Positions 20,847 through 30,008 are shown, counted from the stretch's first letter. The stretch: DNA of 64,000 nt from an uncultured Propionibacteriaceae bacterium (GCA_937926975.1 CALBCJ010000012.1:132939-196938); one strand, 5' to 3'. A program made the numbers and translations. Notes: a model not told the origin generated them from the sequence alone.

Positions 20847-22829
20847 GTGTCCCAGCTCACGATCATCCTCAGCGGCTCGCCCACCCAGATCGAGCAGGGG
20901 ACTACCGGCACCGAGATCTTCGCCGGCCAGCGTGAGATCGTCGCAGTCAAGGTCAACGGCGAGCTGAAGGACCTCTGCGCCCCGCTCGCCGAGGGTGACC
21001 AGGTCGAGCCGGTCGAGATCTCCAGCCCGGAGGGGCTGACCATCCTGCGCCACTCGACCGCCCACGTCCTGGCCCAGGCGGTCCAGCGGCGAGACCCGAG
21101 CGCCAAGCTCGGCATCGGCCCGTTCATCACCGACGGCTTCTACTACGACTTCGACGTGGCGCAGCCCTTCACCCCCGAGGACCTGCGGGCGATCGAGAAG
21201 GACATGGCCCGGATCGTCAAGGAGGGCCAGCGGTTCCAGCGCCGCGCCATCAACGACGACCAGGCCCGCGAGGAAGAGGCCAGCGAGCCGTACAAGCTGG
21301 AGCTGATCGGGCTCAAGTCGAGCGCCGAGACGGCGGCCGAGGGGGCCAGCGTCGAGGTCGGCGACGGCGGGCTGACAATGTACGACAACGTCAACCGGCA
21401 CGGAGAGGTGGTCTGGACCGATCTGTGCCGCGGGCCCCACCTGCCCACCACCAAGCTGATCGGCAACGGCTTCGCCCTGACCCGCAGCGCCGCCGCGTAC
21501 TGGCGAGGCAGCTCGAGCAACCCGATGCTGCAGCGGATCTACGGCACCGCGTGGGCCTCGAAGGAGGACCTGCAGGCCTACCAGGAGCGTCTCGCCGAGG
21601 CCGAGCGGCGCGACCACCGCCGGCTCGGCGTGGAGCTCGACCTGTTCAGCTTCCACGAGCTGGTGGGCGCCGGGCTGCCGCTGTTCCACCCCAAGGGCGG
21701 GGTGATCAAGCGGGTGATGGAGGACTACGTCCGCCAGGCCCATATCGACAACGGCTTCCTGTACGTGGGAACTCCGCACATCGCCAAGGAGGACCTCTTC
21801 TACACCTCCGGGCACCTGCCCTACTACGCCGAGGGCATGTTCCCTCCGATGGGTGACGAGGAGCAGCACACCTACCGGCTGAAGGCCATGAACTGCCCGA
21901 TGCACAACCTGATCTACGCCTCCCGGGGCCGCTCCTACCGGGACCTGCCGCTGCGCCTCTTCGAGTTCGGCACGGTCTACCGCGACGAGCGCTCCGGGGT
22001 GCTGCAGGGCCTGACCCGGGTCCGCTCGATCACCCAGGACGACTCCCACAGCTATGTCACCAAGGAGGGCGCCGCCGACGAGATCCGCCACCTGCTGCGC
22101 TTCGTGCTGCAGCTGCTGCGTGACTTCGGCCTGGACGACTTCTACCTGGAGCTGTCGACCCGCGACGAGCACGGCGACAAGAAGGACAAGTTCATCGGCT
22201 CCGACGAGGACTGGGCCGAGGCGACCGCGATCCTGCAGCAGGTGGCGCAGGAGTCCGGTCTGGAGACCCGGCCCGACCCGGGCGGTGCCGCCTTCTACGG
22301 CCCGAAGATCTCGGTCAAGGCCCGCGACGCGATCGGGCGGACCTGGCAGATGTCGACCATCCAGTACGACTTCAACCAGCCGGAGCGGTTCGGCCTGGAG
22401 TACACCGCCTCGGACGGCTCCCACCAGCGGCCGGTGATGATCCACTCGGCGAAGTTCGGTGCCATCGAGCGGTTCATGGGGCTGCTGATCGAGCACTACG
22501 GCGGCGCCTTCCCGGTCTGGCTGGCGCCGGTCCAGGTGGTCGGGATCCCAGTGGCGGCGGACTTCGTGCCGTACCTGGAGGAGGTTGTGGCGAAGCTGCG
22601 GGCCGCTGGGGTACGGGCCGAGGTCGACGCCAGCGACGACCGGATGCCGAAGAAGATCCGGACCCACACCAAGCAGAAGGTCCCGTACCTGCTGATCGCC
22701 GGCGCCGAGGACCAGAGCCACGGCTCGGTCTCCTTCCGGATGCGCGACGGCAGCCAGGACAACCTGGTCCCGGTCGACGAGGCGATCGCCCGGATCGTCC
22801 GGACGATCGAGGAGAAGGCGCAGGTCTAG
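20847..22829 (+). CDS. thrS: Threonine--tRNA ligase
   Basis: 660 aa, full length. It charges tRNA-Thr. Order: N-terminal TGS domain (~1-65), editing domain with HSTAHVLAQAV (HxxxH, ~70) and the downstream SAD region, class II catalytic core with the zinc-site Cys in MNCPMH, motif 2 (RLFEFGTVYRDERSG), HSAKFGAIERFM near motif 3, and the C-terminal anticodon-binding domain from ~560. GTG start with an excellent AAGGAGA 6 nt upstream. Ends 16 nt from a convergent esterase gene. Confidence 0.97.
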   Translation: MSQLTIILSGSPTQIEQGTTGTEIFAGQREIVAVKVNGELKDLCAPLAEGDQVEPVEISSPEGLTILRHSTAHVLAQAVQRRDPSAKLGIGPFITDGFYYDFDVAQPFTPEDLRAIEKDMARIVKEGQRFQRRAINDDQAREEEASEPYKLELIGLKSSAETAAEGASVEVGDGGLTMYDNVNRHGEVVWTDLCRGPHLPTTKLIGNGFALTRSAAAYWRGSSSNPMLQRIYGTAWASKEDLQAYQERLAEAERRDHRRLGVELDLFSFHELVGAGLPLFHPKGGVIKRVMEDYVRQAHIDNGFLYVGTPHIAKEDLFYTSGHLPYYAEGMFPPMGDEEQHTYRLKAMNCPMHNLIYASRGRSYRDLPLRLFEFGTVYRDERSGVLQGLTRVRSITQDDSHSYVTKEGAADEIRHLLRFVLQLLRDFGLDDFYLELSTRDEHGDKKDKFIGSDEDWAEATAILQQVAQESGLETRPDPGGAAFYGPKISVKARDAIGRTWQMSTIQYDFNQPERFGLEYTASDGSHQRPVMIHSAKFGAIERFMGLLIEHYGGAFPVWLAPVQVVGIPVAADFVPYLEEVVAKLRAAGVRAEVDASDDRMPKKIRTHTKQKVPYLLIAGAEDQSHGSVSFRMRDGSQDNLVPVDEAIARIVRTIEEKAQV

Positions 22830-22845
22830 GCCGTACGGCGGGCCC

Positions 22846-23598
22846 TCACGCCCAGCCCAGCTCAGCCAGCCAGCGCTCGGCCAGGCCGGTCCACTGCCCC
22901 GGCGCGGTCCCTTCGGCCAGCCCCAGCCCGTGCTCGCCGGAGGCGAAGACATGGCCTTCGAAGCCCACTCCGGCCACCGCCAGGGAGCGCATCAGCTCAA
23001 GCGAGTGCAGGGCCGGCACCCCGGCGTCGTCGCTGGTGGTCCAGACCAGGACCGGGGGTACAGGGTCGCCCTCCCCGGGAGCGGTGACCCGGGTCCCGAC
23101 CGACAGCTCGGCCGCCAGCTCGGGTGTCGCGTCAGGGCCGAGCAGCCGCTGGACGTCGGCGTGGAAGAGGTTCGGAATCCGACCCGGCAGCCACTCCCGC
23201 AGGTCGGTCACCGGGTAGCCGAGGATCGCGGCGTCTGGGCGGCCGGCGTACGTCCAGGGCTCGGCCAGCGTCACGTCGGCGGTGTCCGTGGCCAGCAGCC
23301 CACCCAGGTGCCCTCCGGCTGAGAAGCCGATCACCCCGACCCGGTGGTCGACCGGCATCCCGAGCCCGTTCTCCCGCAGCCCGGCGAGCACCTCCCGGGC
23401 GTCGTGCAGGGCGGCCGGGAAGCAGCCCGGCCCGACCCGGTACCTCAGCACCACGGCGTGCAGGCCGAGCCGGTTCAGCCAGCGGGCCACCGGCTCTCCC
23501 TCGTGGTCGGCGTGGTGGTCGTAGCTGCCGCCCGGCAGCACGATCATCGCGGGGGCGGGGGCGGTCCCGGCAGGAAAGCAGGTGGTGTCAGTGGCCAT
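22846..23598 (-). CDS. Alpha/beta hydrolase, acetyl-xylan esterase/BD-FAE-like
   Basis: 250 aa, cytoplasmic (no signal). Visible: oxyanion motif LPGGSYDHH with a following AdHEGEPVA-like stretch, nucleophile elbow GFSAGGH, Asp in VLVWTTSDDAGVP and catalytic His in SGEHGLGLA. This set is typical of small carbohydrate-ester hydrolases of the xylanase-esterase type. The substrate is not inferable here. A CAGGAT box 6 nt before the ATG may make it leaderless. Confidence 0.8.
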   Translation of the reverse strand: MATDTTCFPAGTAPAPAMIVLPGGSYDHHADHEGEPVARWLNRLGLHAVVLRYRVGPGCFPAALHDAREVLAGLRENGLGMPVDHRVGVIGFSAGGHLGGLLATDTADVTLAEPWTYAGRPDAAILGYPVTDLREWLPGRIPNLFHADVQRLLGPDATPELAAELSVGTRVTAPGEGDPVPPVLVWTTSDDAGVPALHSLELMRSLAVAGVGFEGHVFASGEHGLGLAEGTAPGQWTGLAERWLAELGWA

Positions 23599-23751
23599 GC
23601 CCCTATCCTGGCCGATCCGGGCGGGTCAGCCGGGCTAGCGCGAGGGACGGTGCGCTGCCCTTCCTCCGCACCGGTACTGACTCCCCTCTGACCAGGGGTG
23701 CTGGCTCTCCCGAGGCGGCGCCACCGGTTGCCAGGCTGGCAGTCTGAGGCG

Positions 23752-26046
23752 GTGAGCAGCGACCTCCACCCCGCCGACCAGCATGACCAGATCCGGGTCC
23801 GCGGAGCGCGCGAGAACAACCTCCGCGGCATCGACCTGGACCTGCCCAAGCGTCGGCTCACGGTGTTCACCGGGGTCTCCGGGTCGGGCAAGAGCTCCCT
23901 GGTGCTCTCGACCATCGCCGCCGAGTCGCAGCGGATGGTCAACGAGACCTACTCCGCCTTTCTGCAGGGCTTCATGCCGAGCCTGGACCGTCCCGATGTC
24001 GAGCTGCTCGACGGTCTGACCACGGCCATCGTCGTCGACCAGGAGCGGATCAGCGCAAACCCGCGCTCCACCCTGGGGACGGTCACCGACACCAACGCGC
24101 TGCTGCGGGTCCTGTTCAGCCGCCTGGCCGAGCCTCGGCTCAGCTCGCCCCGCGCGTACGCCTTCAACGTGCCTTCGGTGACCGGCTCCGGTGCGGTCAC
24201 CGTGCAGCGCGGCGCGGCCACCCGGGCCGTCAAGACCAGCTACAGCATCGAGGGCGGGATGTGCCCCCGCTGCGAGGGACGCGGGTCGGTCTCCGACATC
24301 GACCTGACCGCCCTGTACGACGACTCGCTGTCGCTCAACCAGGGCGCCCTCACCATCCCCGGGTACAGCATGGACGGCTGGTACGGGCGGGTCTTCGCCG
24401 GCTCGGGGTACTTCAGCATGGACCGCCCGATCCGCGACTTCACCGCCAAGCAGCTGCACAACCTGCTGTACCGCGAGCCGACCAGGATCACCGTTGACGG
24501 GATCAATCTCACCTACGAGGGCCTGATCCCGCGGCTGCGCAAGTCGGTGCTGTCGAAGGACCTGGACTCGCTGCAGCCTCATGTCCGGGCCTTCGTGGAG
24601 CGGGCGGTCACCTTTCAGACCTGCCCGGACTGTGACGGGACCCGTCTCACCCAGGCCGCCCGGGAGTCACGGATCGGCGGCGTCAGCATCGCCGACGCCT
24701 GCGCGATGCGGGTCTCGGACCTAGCCGAGTGGGTGCGCGGGCTTCAGGAGCCGTCGGTGGCGCCGGTGCTGGCGTCCTTGCAGGAGTCGCTGGACGGCCT
24801 TGTCCGGATCGGGCTGGGCTACCTCTCGCTGGACCGACCGTCGGGGACCCTGTCCGGCGGCGAGGTCCAGCGCACCAAGCTGGTCCGCCACCTCAGCTCG
24901 TCGCTGGCCGACGTCACGTACGTCTTCGACGAGCCGACGACCGGCCTTCACCCGCACGACATCCAGCGTCTCAACGAGCTGCTGCTGGCGCTGCGGGACA
25001 AGGGCAACACGGTGCTGGTCGTCGAGCACAAGCCGGAGACGATCCAGGTCGCCGACCACGTGGTCGACCTCGGCCCGGGAGCCGGCAGCGACGGGGGAGC
25101 GGTCGTCTTCTCCGGTACGGTCGAGCAGCTGCGGGCCAGCGGCACCCTCACCGGCCAGCACCTGGGCTACCGGGCCCGGCTGAAGCCACAGGTACGCAGT
25201 GGGACCGGGGTGCTGGTGGTGGTGACCGGGGTCGCCGGCTCCGGGAAGAGCTCGCTGGTCCACGGCTCGCTAGCCGGCCGGGAGAACGTGGTGGTCGTCG
25301 ACCAGGCACCGGTCCGCGGCTCCCGGCGCAGCAACCCGGCCACGTACACCGGTCTGCTGGGGCCGGTCCGTCAGGCCTTCGCCAAGGCGAACCAGGTCAA
25401 GCCGGCCCTCTTCAGCCCGAGCTCGGCTGACGCCTGCCCGGCCTGCCAGGGGGCCGGGGTGGTCTACACCGACCTCGCGATGATGGCGCAGGTGGCCTCG
25501 GTCTGCCAGGACTGCCAGGGGCGCCGGTTCAGGGCCGAGGTGCTGGAGTACCGGCTCGCCGGGCGCGACATCAGCCAGGTGCTGGCGATGCCGGTGGTCG
25601 AGGCGGGCCGCTTCTTCACTGAGCAGGCGAAGGTCCCGGCCGCGGCCAAGATCCTGGCCCGGCTGGTCGCCGTCGGGCTGGGGTACCTCCCCCTGGGCCA
25701 GCCGCTGACATCACTGTCGGGAGGGGAGCGGCAGCGGCTGAGGCTGGCTGCCCAGCTCGCCGACCAGGGCTCGGTCTACGTGCTCGACGAGCCGACCACG
25801 GGCCTGCACCTGGCCGATGTCGAGCAGCTGCTCGGCCTGCTCGACCGGATCGTCGACGGCGGCCGCAGCGTGATCGTGATCGAGCACCACCCAGCGGTGA
25901 TGGCCCACGCCGACTGGATCATCGACCTCGGTCCGGGGGCCGGCCACGACGGCGGTCGGGTGGTCTTCGAGGGTCCACCGGCCGACCTGGCCCGAGACCG
26001 GTCGACCCTGACCGGCGAGTACCTGGCACGCTACTTGGCGACCTGA
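23752..26046 (+). CDS. UvrA-like ABC ATPase lacking the UvrB-binding domain
   Basis: 764 aa from GTG 23752, against ~950 for true UvrA. It has the duplicated UvrA ABC layout: Walker A GVSGSGKSS (~41-49), zinc modules CPRCEGRG and CPDCDG, signature LSGGE, Walker B VFDEPTTGLH, then a second half with GVAGSGKSS, CPACQGAG, CQDCQG, LSGGERQRL and VLDEPTTGLH. The first insertion domain is shortened, as in class II UvrA-like proteins such as the DrrC drug-resistance group. It probably acts in drug tolerance or DNA-damage handling rather than classical UvrABC excision (inference). An upstream extension to 23698 is possible but not favoured. Confidence 0.88.
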   Translation: MSSDLHPADQHDQIRVRGARENNLRGIDLDLPKRRLTVFTGVSGSGKSSLVLSTIAAESQRMVNETYSAFLQGFMPSLDRPDVELLDGLTTAIVVDQERISANPRSTLGTVTDTNALLRVLFSRLAEPRLSSPRAYAFNVPSVTGSGAVTVQRGAATRAVKTSYSIEGGMCPRCEGRGSVSDIDLTALYDDSLSLNQGALTIPGYSMDGWYGRVFAGSGYFSMDRPIRDFTAKQLHNLLYREPTRITVDGINLTYEGLIPRLRKSVLSKDLDSLQPHVRAFVERAVTFQTCPDCDGTRLTQAARESRIGGVSIADACAMRVSDLAEWVRGLQEPSVAPVLASLQESLDGLVRIGLGYLSLDRPSGTLSGGEVQRTKLVRHLSSSLADVTYVFDEPTTGLHPHDIQRLNELLLALRDKGNTVLVVEHKPETIQVADHVVDLGPGAGSDGGAVVFSGTVEQLRASGTLTGQHLGYRARLKPQVRSGTGVLVVVTGVAGSGKSSLVHGSLAGRENVVVVDQAPVRGSRRSNPATYTGLLGPVRQAFAKANQVKPALFSPSSADACPACQGAGVVYTDLAMMAQVASVCQDCQGRRFRAEVLEYRLAGRDISQVLAMPVVEAGRFFTEQAKVPAAAKILARLVAVGLGYLPLGQPLTSLSGGERQRLRLAAQLADQGSVYVLDEPTTGLHLADVEQLLGLLDRIVDGGRSVIVIEHHPAVMAHADWIIDLGPGAGHDGGRVVFEGPPADLARDRSTLTGEYLARYLAT

Positions 26047-26054
26047 CCTCCTCA

Positions 26055-26069
26055 TGACAATCGTTCTCA
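26055..26069. promoter_or_regulatory. Fur/Zur-like box upstream of class I aldolase
   Basis: TGACAATCGTTCTCA; its complement TGAGAACGATTGTCA differs from a Zur-like TGAAAACGATTTTCA at two of 15 positions. It directly precedes the -10 TAGGGT at 26072-26077, so a bound repressor would cover the -35/spacer. Confidence 0.5.
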
Positions 26070-26071
26070 GT

Positions 26072-26077
26072 TAGGGT
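26072..26077 (+). promoter_or_regulatory. -10 box for class I aldolase gene
   Basis: TAGGGT 51 nt before the start; the leader contains GAAGGAGG. The overlapping AGTTAGGGTAG resembles half of the DtxR-type site at 17151. Confidence 0.45.
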
Positions 26078-26128
26078 AGAGCGAAGGCCGGTCGCAGGCA
26101 CGGAGCGACCGATGTCGAAGGAGGCACC

Positions 26129-27019
26129 GTGAAGACCAAGCAGGCTGAGCAGATGCGTACCGGGGCAGGCTTCGTCGCTGCCCTCGACCAGTCCGGCGGC
26201 TCGACTCCCAAGGCCCTGGCGGCGTACGGGATCGGGCCTGAGCGCTACACCACCGAGGCCGAGATGTTCGACCTGGTGCACGCGATGCGGGCCCGGGTGC
26301 TCACCTCCCCGGCGTTCACCTCGCAGCGGATCCTGGCGGCCATTCTGTTCGAGCGCACGATGGACAGCAAGGTCGAGGGCCGCCCGACCGCCGAGTACCT
26401 CTGGCAGGTGAAGGGGATCGTTCCGATCCTCAAGGTCGACAAGGGCCTGGCTGACGAGGAGCACCACGCCAGGCTCATGAAGCCTGTGCCTGACCTGGAC
26501 GCCCTGCTGGACCGGGCCGTGGCCAACCAGGTCTTCGGAACCAAGATGCGCTCGGTGATCACCGGCGCCGACCCGGCCGGGGTCAAGGCCGTGGTCGACC
26601 AGCAGGTCGAGGTCGCCAGTCAGATCCTGGCCACGTCCCTGGTGCCGATCATCGAGCCCGAGGTCGACATCCACGCCCCCGACAAGGCCGAGGCCGAGGA
26701 GCTGCTGGTCGCTGCGCTGACCGAGCACCTGGACGCCCTGCCCGACGGCACCGAGGTGATGCTCAAGCTCAGCATCCCCAGCGTCGACGGCCGGTTCACC
26801 GAGCTCATGCGGCACCCGCGGGTGATGCGGGTGGTCGCCCTGTCCGGTGGGTACAGCCGCGAGGAGGCCAACCAGCGGCTGGCGCGCAACCCGGGTCTCA
26901 TCGCGTCCTTCTCCCGGGCCCTGCTCGAAGGCCTGAGCGACTCTCAGAGCCCCGACGAGTTCAACCAGGTGCTGGACCAGACCATCGAGGGGATCTACCA
27001 GGCCTCGATGGCGGGGTGA
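26129..27019 (+). CDS. fda: Class I fructose-bisphosphate aldolase
   Basis: 296 aa, the normal length of bacterial FBA class I (Staphylococcus type). It cleaves fructose-1,6-bisphosphate through a Schiff base and needs no metal. Seen: LDQSGGSTPKAL near the N-terminus, KGIVPILKVDKGL, IIEPEVDI, and the Schiff-base Lys213 in EVMLKLSIPS. GTG start with GAAGGAGG 5 nt upstream. Many actinobacteria use a Zn-dependent class II enzyme, so a metal-free isozyme behind a Fur/Zur-like box is notable. Monocistronic. Confidence 0.95.
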   Translation: MKTKQAEQMRTGAGFVAALDQSGGSTPKALAAYGIGPERYTTEAEMFDLVHAMRARVLTSPAFTSQRILAAILFERTMDSKVEGRPTAEYLWQVKGIVPILKVDKGLADEEHHARLMKPVPDLDALLDRAVANQVFGTKMRSVITGADPAGVKAVVDQQVEVASQILATSLVPIIEPEVDIHAPDKAEAEELLVAALTEHLDALPDGTEVMLKLSIPSVDGRFTELMRHPRVMRVVALSGGYSREEANQRLARNPGLIASFSRALLEGLSDSQSPDEFNQVLDQTIEGIYQASMAG

Positions 27020-27246
27020 GCGATCGGTTCCCGCGCCGGCTGGGGCACGAGCGGGCCAGCGGGGGACTTTTGTGCCCACGGTCGTGCGGCGGGCCGGCCC
27101 ACCATTTCACCAATTTTTCTACCAGAATTGCGAACCTGTCTTAGGGAATGAAGCCGAGCAGTGGCCCTGGTGACCGAGCGGCGGTTGAAACTACGAAGCT
27201 GGCGCAAGGTCTGTTCACCGCCCTGCTGGATGACCCACCGGCCCGC

Positions 27247-27252
27247 TAGCAT
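27247..27252 (+). promoter_or_regulatory. -10 box for the ESX-like cassette (leaderless)
   Basis: TAGCAT, 6 nt, GTG 27259. The intergenic region 27020-27258 is otherwise non-coding and includes an unusually AT-rich stretch at ~27100-27150. Confidence 0.45.
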
Positions 27253-27258
27253 GGTCTG

Positions 27259-27768
27259 GTGAGCAATGATCAGCCGACCTTCACCCGTGGGTTAGGTGAT
27301 GACCAGCCAAGTGTCGTCACCCTGGACTGGGAAGGAGACGAGGTCCGCTGGGTCGGGGTCGATGAGAGCTGGCGAGACCTGGTCGGCCCGGCGGGGCTGA
27401 TTCAGCAGGTCACGGAGGCTTATCAGCAGGTGCGCCCCGGCCGTGCCGACTGGCGTCTCACGATCTCCCTGGCTGACGTTGAGCTGCAGGACCTGAGAGA
27501 GTTCACCCAGCTCATCCGAGAGGCCCGGGCATCAGAGCGGGCGGTGGCAACCGAGCCGTTCGTCGTGCGCTCCGGGCGGATCGAGTCGCACTGGTCACCC
27601 CGAGGTGAGCTGCTGGGTATCGAGGATCCCCACCAGTGGATTTCCACGGCCCACCGTCAGGCTTTGTGCGAAGCCCTGACCGAGGCCCTGCAACGACCTG
27701 CCTTCCCCAACGAGGAACCGACCCCAGCAGTACGACGGCTGCTGGCCTTCACCGGCAGAAAGGCCTGA
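27259..27768 (+). CDS. Hypothetical protein, first gene of ESX-like cassette
   Basis: 169 aa, soluble, acidic, no signal peptide or membrane helix. I do not recognise the family. It has a Trp-rich N-terminal part (TLDWEGDEVRWVGVDESW) and a helical C-terminal half. It is followed after 4 nt by an EspC/WXG-like gene and is probably cotranscribed with the three genes downstream. An EspG-like chaperone role would suit the position, but no specific similarity supports that. Confidence 0.7.
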   Translation: MSNDQPTFTRGLGDDQPSVVTLDWEGDEVRWVGVDESWRDLVGPAGLIQQVTEAYQQVRPGRADWRLTISLADVELQDLREFTQLIREARASERAVATEPFVVRSGRIESHWSPRGELLGIEDPHQWISTAHRQALCEALTEALQRPAFPNEEPTPAVRRLLAFTGRKA

Positions 27769-27772
27769 TCCG

Positions 27773-28117
27773 ATGGGACTTCAAGAGCTGCCCGAGGACG
27801 TCCGCTACCGGGTGACGTTCTTCGACTCGGCGGGCGACAAGTGGGCTGAGGTCGCCCAGACCATGCGCACGACCCACACCACGCTCAGCACCGGAAAGCG
27901 CATCCCTCCGTTCTCCCAGCGCATACCGCAGAACCTGCGGAGCTTCGGAGAGGCCGCTAACAAGGCCTTTGACGCCTACCTGGGGGCGCTCGACAAGGGC
28001 GCCACCTGCGCCGACTCCGTCGGCAGCACCCTGCGGGCCAGTGGCCTGGCCTACCTGCGCCAGGAGCAGTACAGCGAAGAGCTGGTCCAGGAGATCGAGA
28101 AGGAGCTGAACCAGTGA
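27773..28117 (+). CDS. Small EspC/WXG100-like protein
   Basis: 114 aa, all-helical in appearance, no signal peptide. Length and layout suit the WXG100/EspC (ESX-1 secretion-associated) group: an early Trp (DKWAEVAQTM), a long central amphipathic stretch and a C-terminal tail with Tyr spaced before acidic residues (LAYLRQEQYSEELV), similar to the YxxxD/E type VII secretion signal. Family membership is by pattern, not by search. The stop overlaps the start of the next gene. Confidence 0.6.
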   Translation: MGLQELPEDVRYRVTFFDSAGDKWAEVAQTMRTTHTTLSTGKRIPPFSQRIPQNLRSFGEAANKAFDAYLGALDKGATCADSVGSTLRASGLAYLRQEQYSEELVQEIEKELNQ

Positions 28118-29142
28118 GCGAGCCCAACCCGCAGCCCGACCTGACGACGCTGACCAGCACCCAGGCTCTGCTGGAGATGGGCAAGGTCATCGAGGACTCC
28201 CGCAAGTACTTCAACGACGTCTGCAAGGGCATCGGCGTTCAAGCTGATGGTGAGCTGGCGTACACGTACATCTTCACCCTGACGCGCGACAGCAAGCCGG
28301 GCTTCTGGGACAACGTCTGGAACCTGGGCAGCTGCCCTATGGAGTTCGACCACCACATCACCAACGACGAGCACCACCAGACCTGGGTCCCCAAGGACGG
28401 CGACGTCATGCCGCGGGACTGGGCCTGGCACGTCGAAGGCCACTACACGTCGAAGCCGATCAAGAACGTCAAGAAGATTCTTTCGGCCGACGCCCAGTAC
28501 ATCAAGAAGAAGCTCGAGACAGCCCGCAGCAACGCCGACGGTATCGCGAACATGCAGGCCGAGGACTTCGACGCGATCGCAGCCATTCCGACTGCGCTGG
28601 GGACGCAGAACCAGCAGCTGGAGGCGCTCATCACGACGCTGAACACCGCCGACGACGATGCCCAGAAGCTGCGCGAGGAGATCGAGGGGAGCTGGTCGTC
28701 CGAGTCCGCCACCATGTACGCTTCGCGGATCGGCAGCTTCAAGGACGCCCTAGTGGAGCTGAGCGAGGCCTCGGACTCGATGAAGGGGGCGAATGTCACC
28801 GTCGCCACCCACGTCGGCGAGCTGATGTACGCCATCATGGAGCTGTGGAAGGCTCGCGTCGAAGGCATGGACGAGATGGCTTCCGGTTTCCTGGGCGGAG
28901 CCAAGAACCTCGTCGACCTGCTGAAGAAGCCCACCGTCATGGGAGTTGTCCTCAAGGTCATCGACGTGGTCGTCTCGGTTCTTGAGAAGATGGCCACTGC
29001 CGATGTCGAGGACCGGATGAAGAAGCTCAAGGATCTCGGTGATATGGCCACCAAGCTTCAGCCGATCGAGTCGGCTGTGACAGCTGCCGGCGAGGTCAGC
29101 TGGCCCACGATGCCTACAGACACCGAGTGGACCCCACGGTGA
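28114..29142 (+). CDS. WXG-domain-containing putative type VII secretion substrate
   Basis: 342 aa; GTG overlaps the previous stop (GTGA). The N-terminal ~130 residues look globular (FWDNVWNLG, DHHITNDEHHQTW). The middle (~140-240) is helical with a WXG100-like turn, EGSWSSESATMY, inside a helix-turn-helix pair. The C-terminal ~100 residues contain a hydrophobic stretch (GVVLKVIDVVVSVL). No signal peptide. It may be a secreted ESX effector or a partner of the small EspC-like protein. Codon use is slightly less GC-biased than in flanking genes. Confidence 0.6.
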   Translation: MSEPNPQPDLTTLTSTQALLEMGKVIEDSRKYFNDVCKGIGVQADGELAYTYIFTLTRDSKPGFWDNVWNLGSCPMEFDHHITNDEHHQTWVPKDGDVMPRDWAWHVEGHYTSKPIKNVKKILSADAQYIKKKLETARSNADGIANMQAEDFDAIAAIPTALGTQNQQLEALITTLNTADDDAQKLREEIEGSWSSESATMYASRIGSFKDALVELSEASDSMKGANVTVATHVGELMYAIMELWKARVEGMDEMASGFLGGAKNLVDLLKKPTVMGVVLKVIDVVVSVLEKMATADVEDRMKKLKDLGDMATKLQPIESAVTAAGEVSWPTMPTDTEWTPR

Positions 29143-30008
29143 CGCGACTCGGTCGGCTGCTGCTGGTGGGCGTCGTCGGGGCTGCCACTCTCGGCGCCTG
29201 CGGGCAGTCAGACGGGTCGCTGCCGAGCCTGGTGGCGCAGCTCGCTGACCAGGCCGGCACCGATGTCGTCGCATCGCTCGTTGTCGAGCACGAGCAGGGA
29301 CGACCGCTCGGGGTCCGCGTGGCTTTCCTCAAGCCCGACGGCAGCGCGGTTGGGTTCTACCGGAGCCCTTCCCACCAGAGCGTACAGACCACCTCTGACC
29401 CGGTCCCGGCCCCGCTGCGCGATGGTGTTCCAGTGGCCAGGCTCGACCTAGTCGGGCTGGAGCAGCGGATGGCTGCGCTGCCTCACTGCGAGGATGAGCG
29501 CGGTCAGCTGTTCATGCTCGACGGGCACGTCCTCGAGACCGTCCGCTGCAAGGTCGACGGCGAGCCCACCAGCCGCCTCGACGGGACTCCCGTGGAGAGA
29601 ACGCCCGCCGGTGACCTGCCGGCAGCCGCCCGGCAGGTCCGCGACGACGCTGCGCTGGTGGGCGCCGAGCAGGTGACGGATGTCACCATCGCCCTTCGGT
29701 CGGACGAGGTCTCGACCCGGTTCCGGGTCAGCAGCCCGCCCCGTCCGCGGACGGAGGGGACGGACTGCTCACTCGCTGTGACCCGTGCCCAGGGGGCCCT
29801 GGCTATCGGCTGCGACAGTGTGCCCACCGACGGCTTCCCGGTCGCGGCTCTGGCCCCGGAAGCGATCGAGAAGATCTGGGTGGCCGAGGGCCGCCCGCAG
29901 AGCGGGTGGACCCTGAGCCTCGTCAACCCGAAGGACCCCTGCTGGCATGCCAAGCAGGGCAACCAGACGCGCCGGTACACCCTCACCGGGGAGCTCTCAG
30001 GCCCGTAA
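29139..30008 (+). CDS. Lipoprotein of the ESX-like cassette
   Basis: 289 aa from GTG 29139, which overlaps the previous stop; GTG 29127 would add four residues. Signal peptide with lipobox LGAC at ~residues 17-20, then an exported domain with several Cys (PHCEDE, RCKVDG, TDCSL, IGCDS, DPCWH) that could form disulfides. No family recognised. Coupling to the WXG gene suggests it works with the cassette at the cell surface, for instance as receptor, chaperone or immunity protein. A strong hairpin lies downstream. Confidence 0.7.
   Translation: MTRLGRLLLVGVVGAATLGACGQSDGSLPSLVAQLADQAGTDVVASLVVEHEQGRPLGVRVAFLKPDGSAVGFYRSPSHQSVQTTSDPVPAPLRDGVPVARLDLVGLEQRMAALPHCEDERGQLFMLDGHVLETVRCKVDGEPTSRLDGTPVERTPAGDLPAAARQVRDDAALVGAEQVTDVTIALRSDEVSTRFRVSSPPRPRTEGTDCSLAVTRAQGALAIGCDSVPTDGFPVAALAPEAIEKIWVAEGRPQSGWTLSLVNPKDPCWHAKQGNQTRRYTLTGELSGP

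Noticed and set aside
20298..22952. 884-codon minus-strand open frame opposite thrS
   Set aside because: Antisense shadow of thrS and permease 2; His/Asp/Leu/Gly-rich with no family features. The same holds for the long frame at 45921-48275 opposite lacZ.
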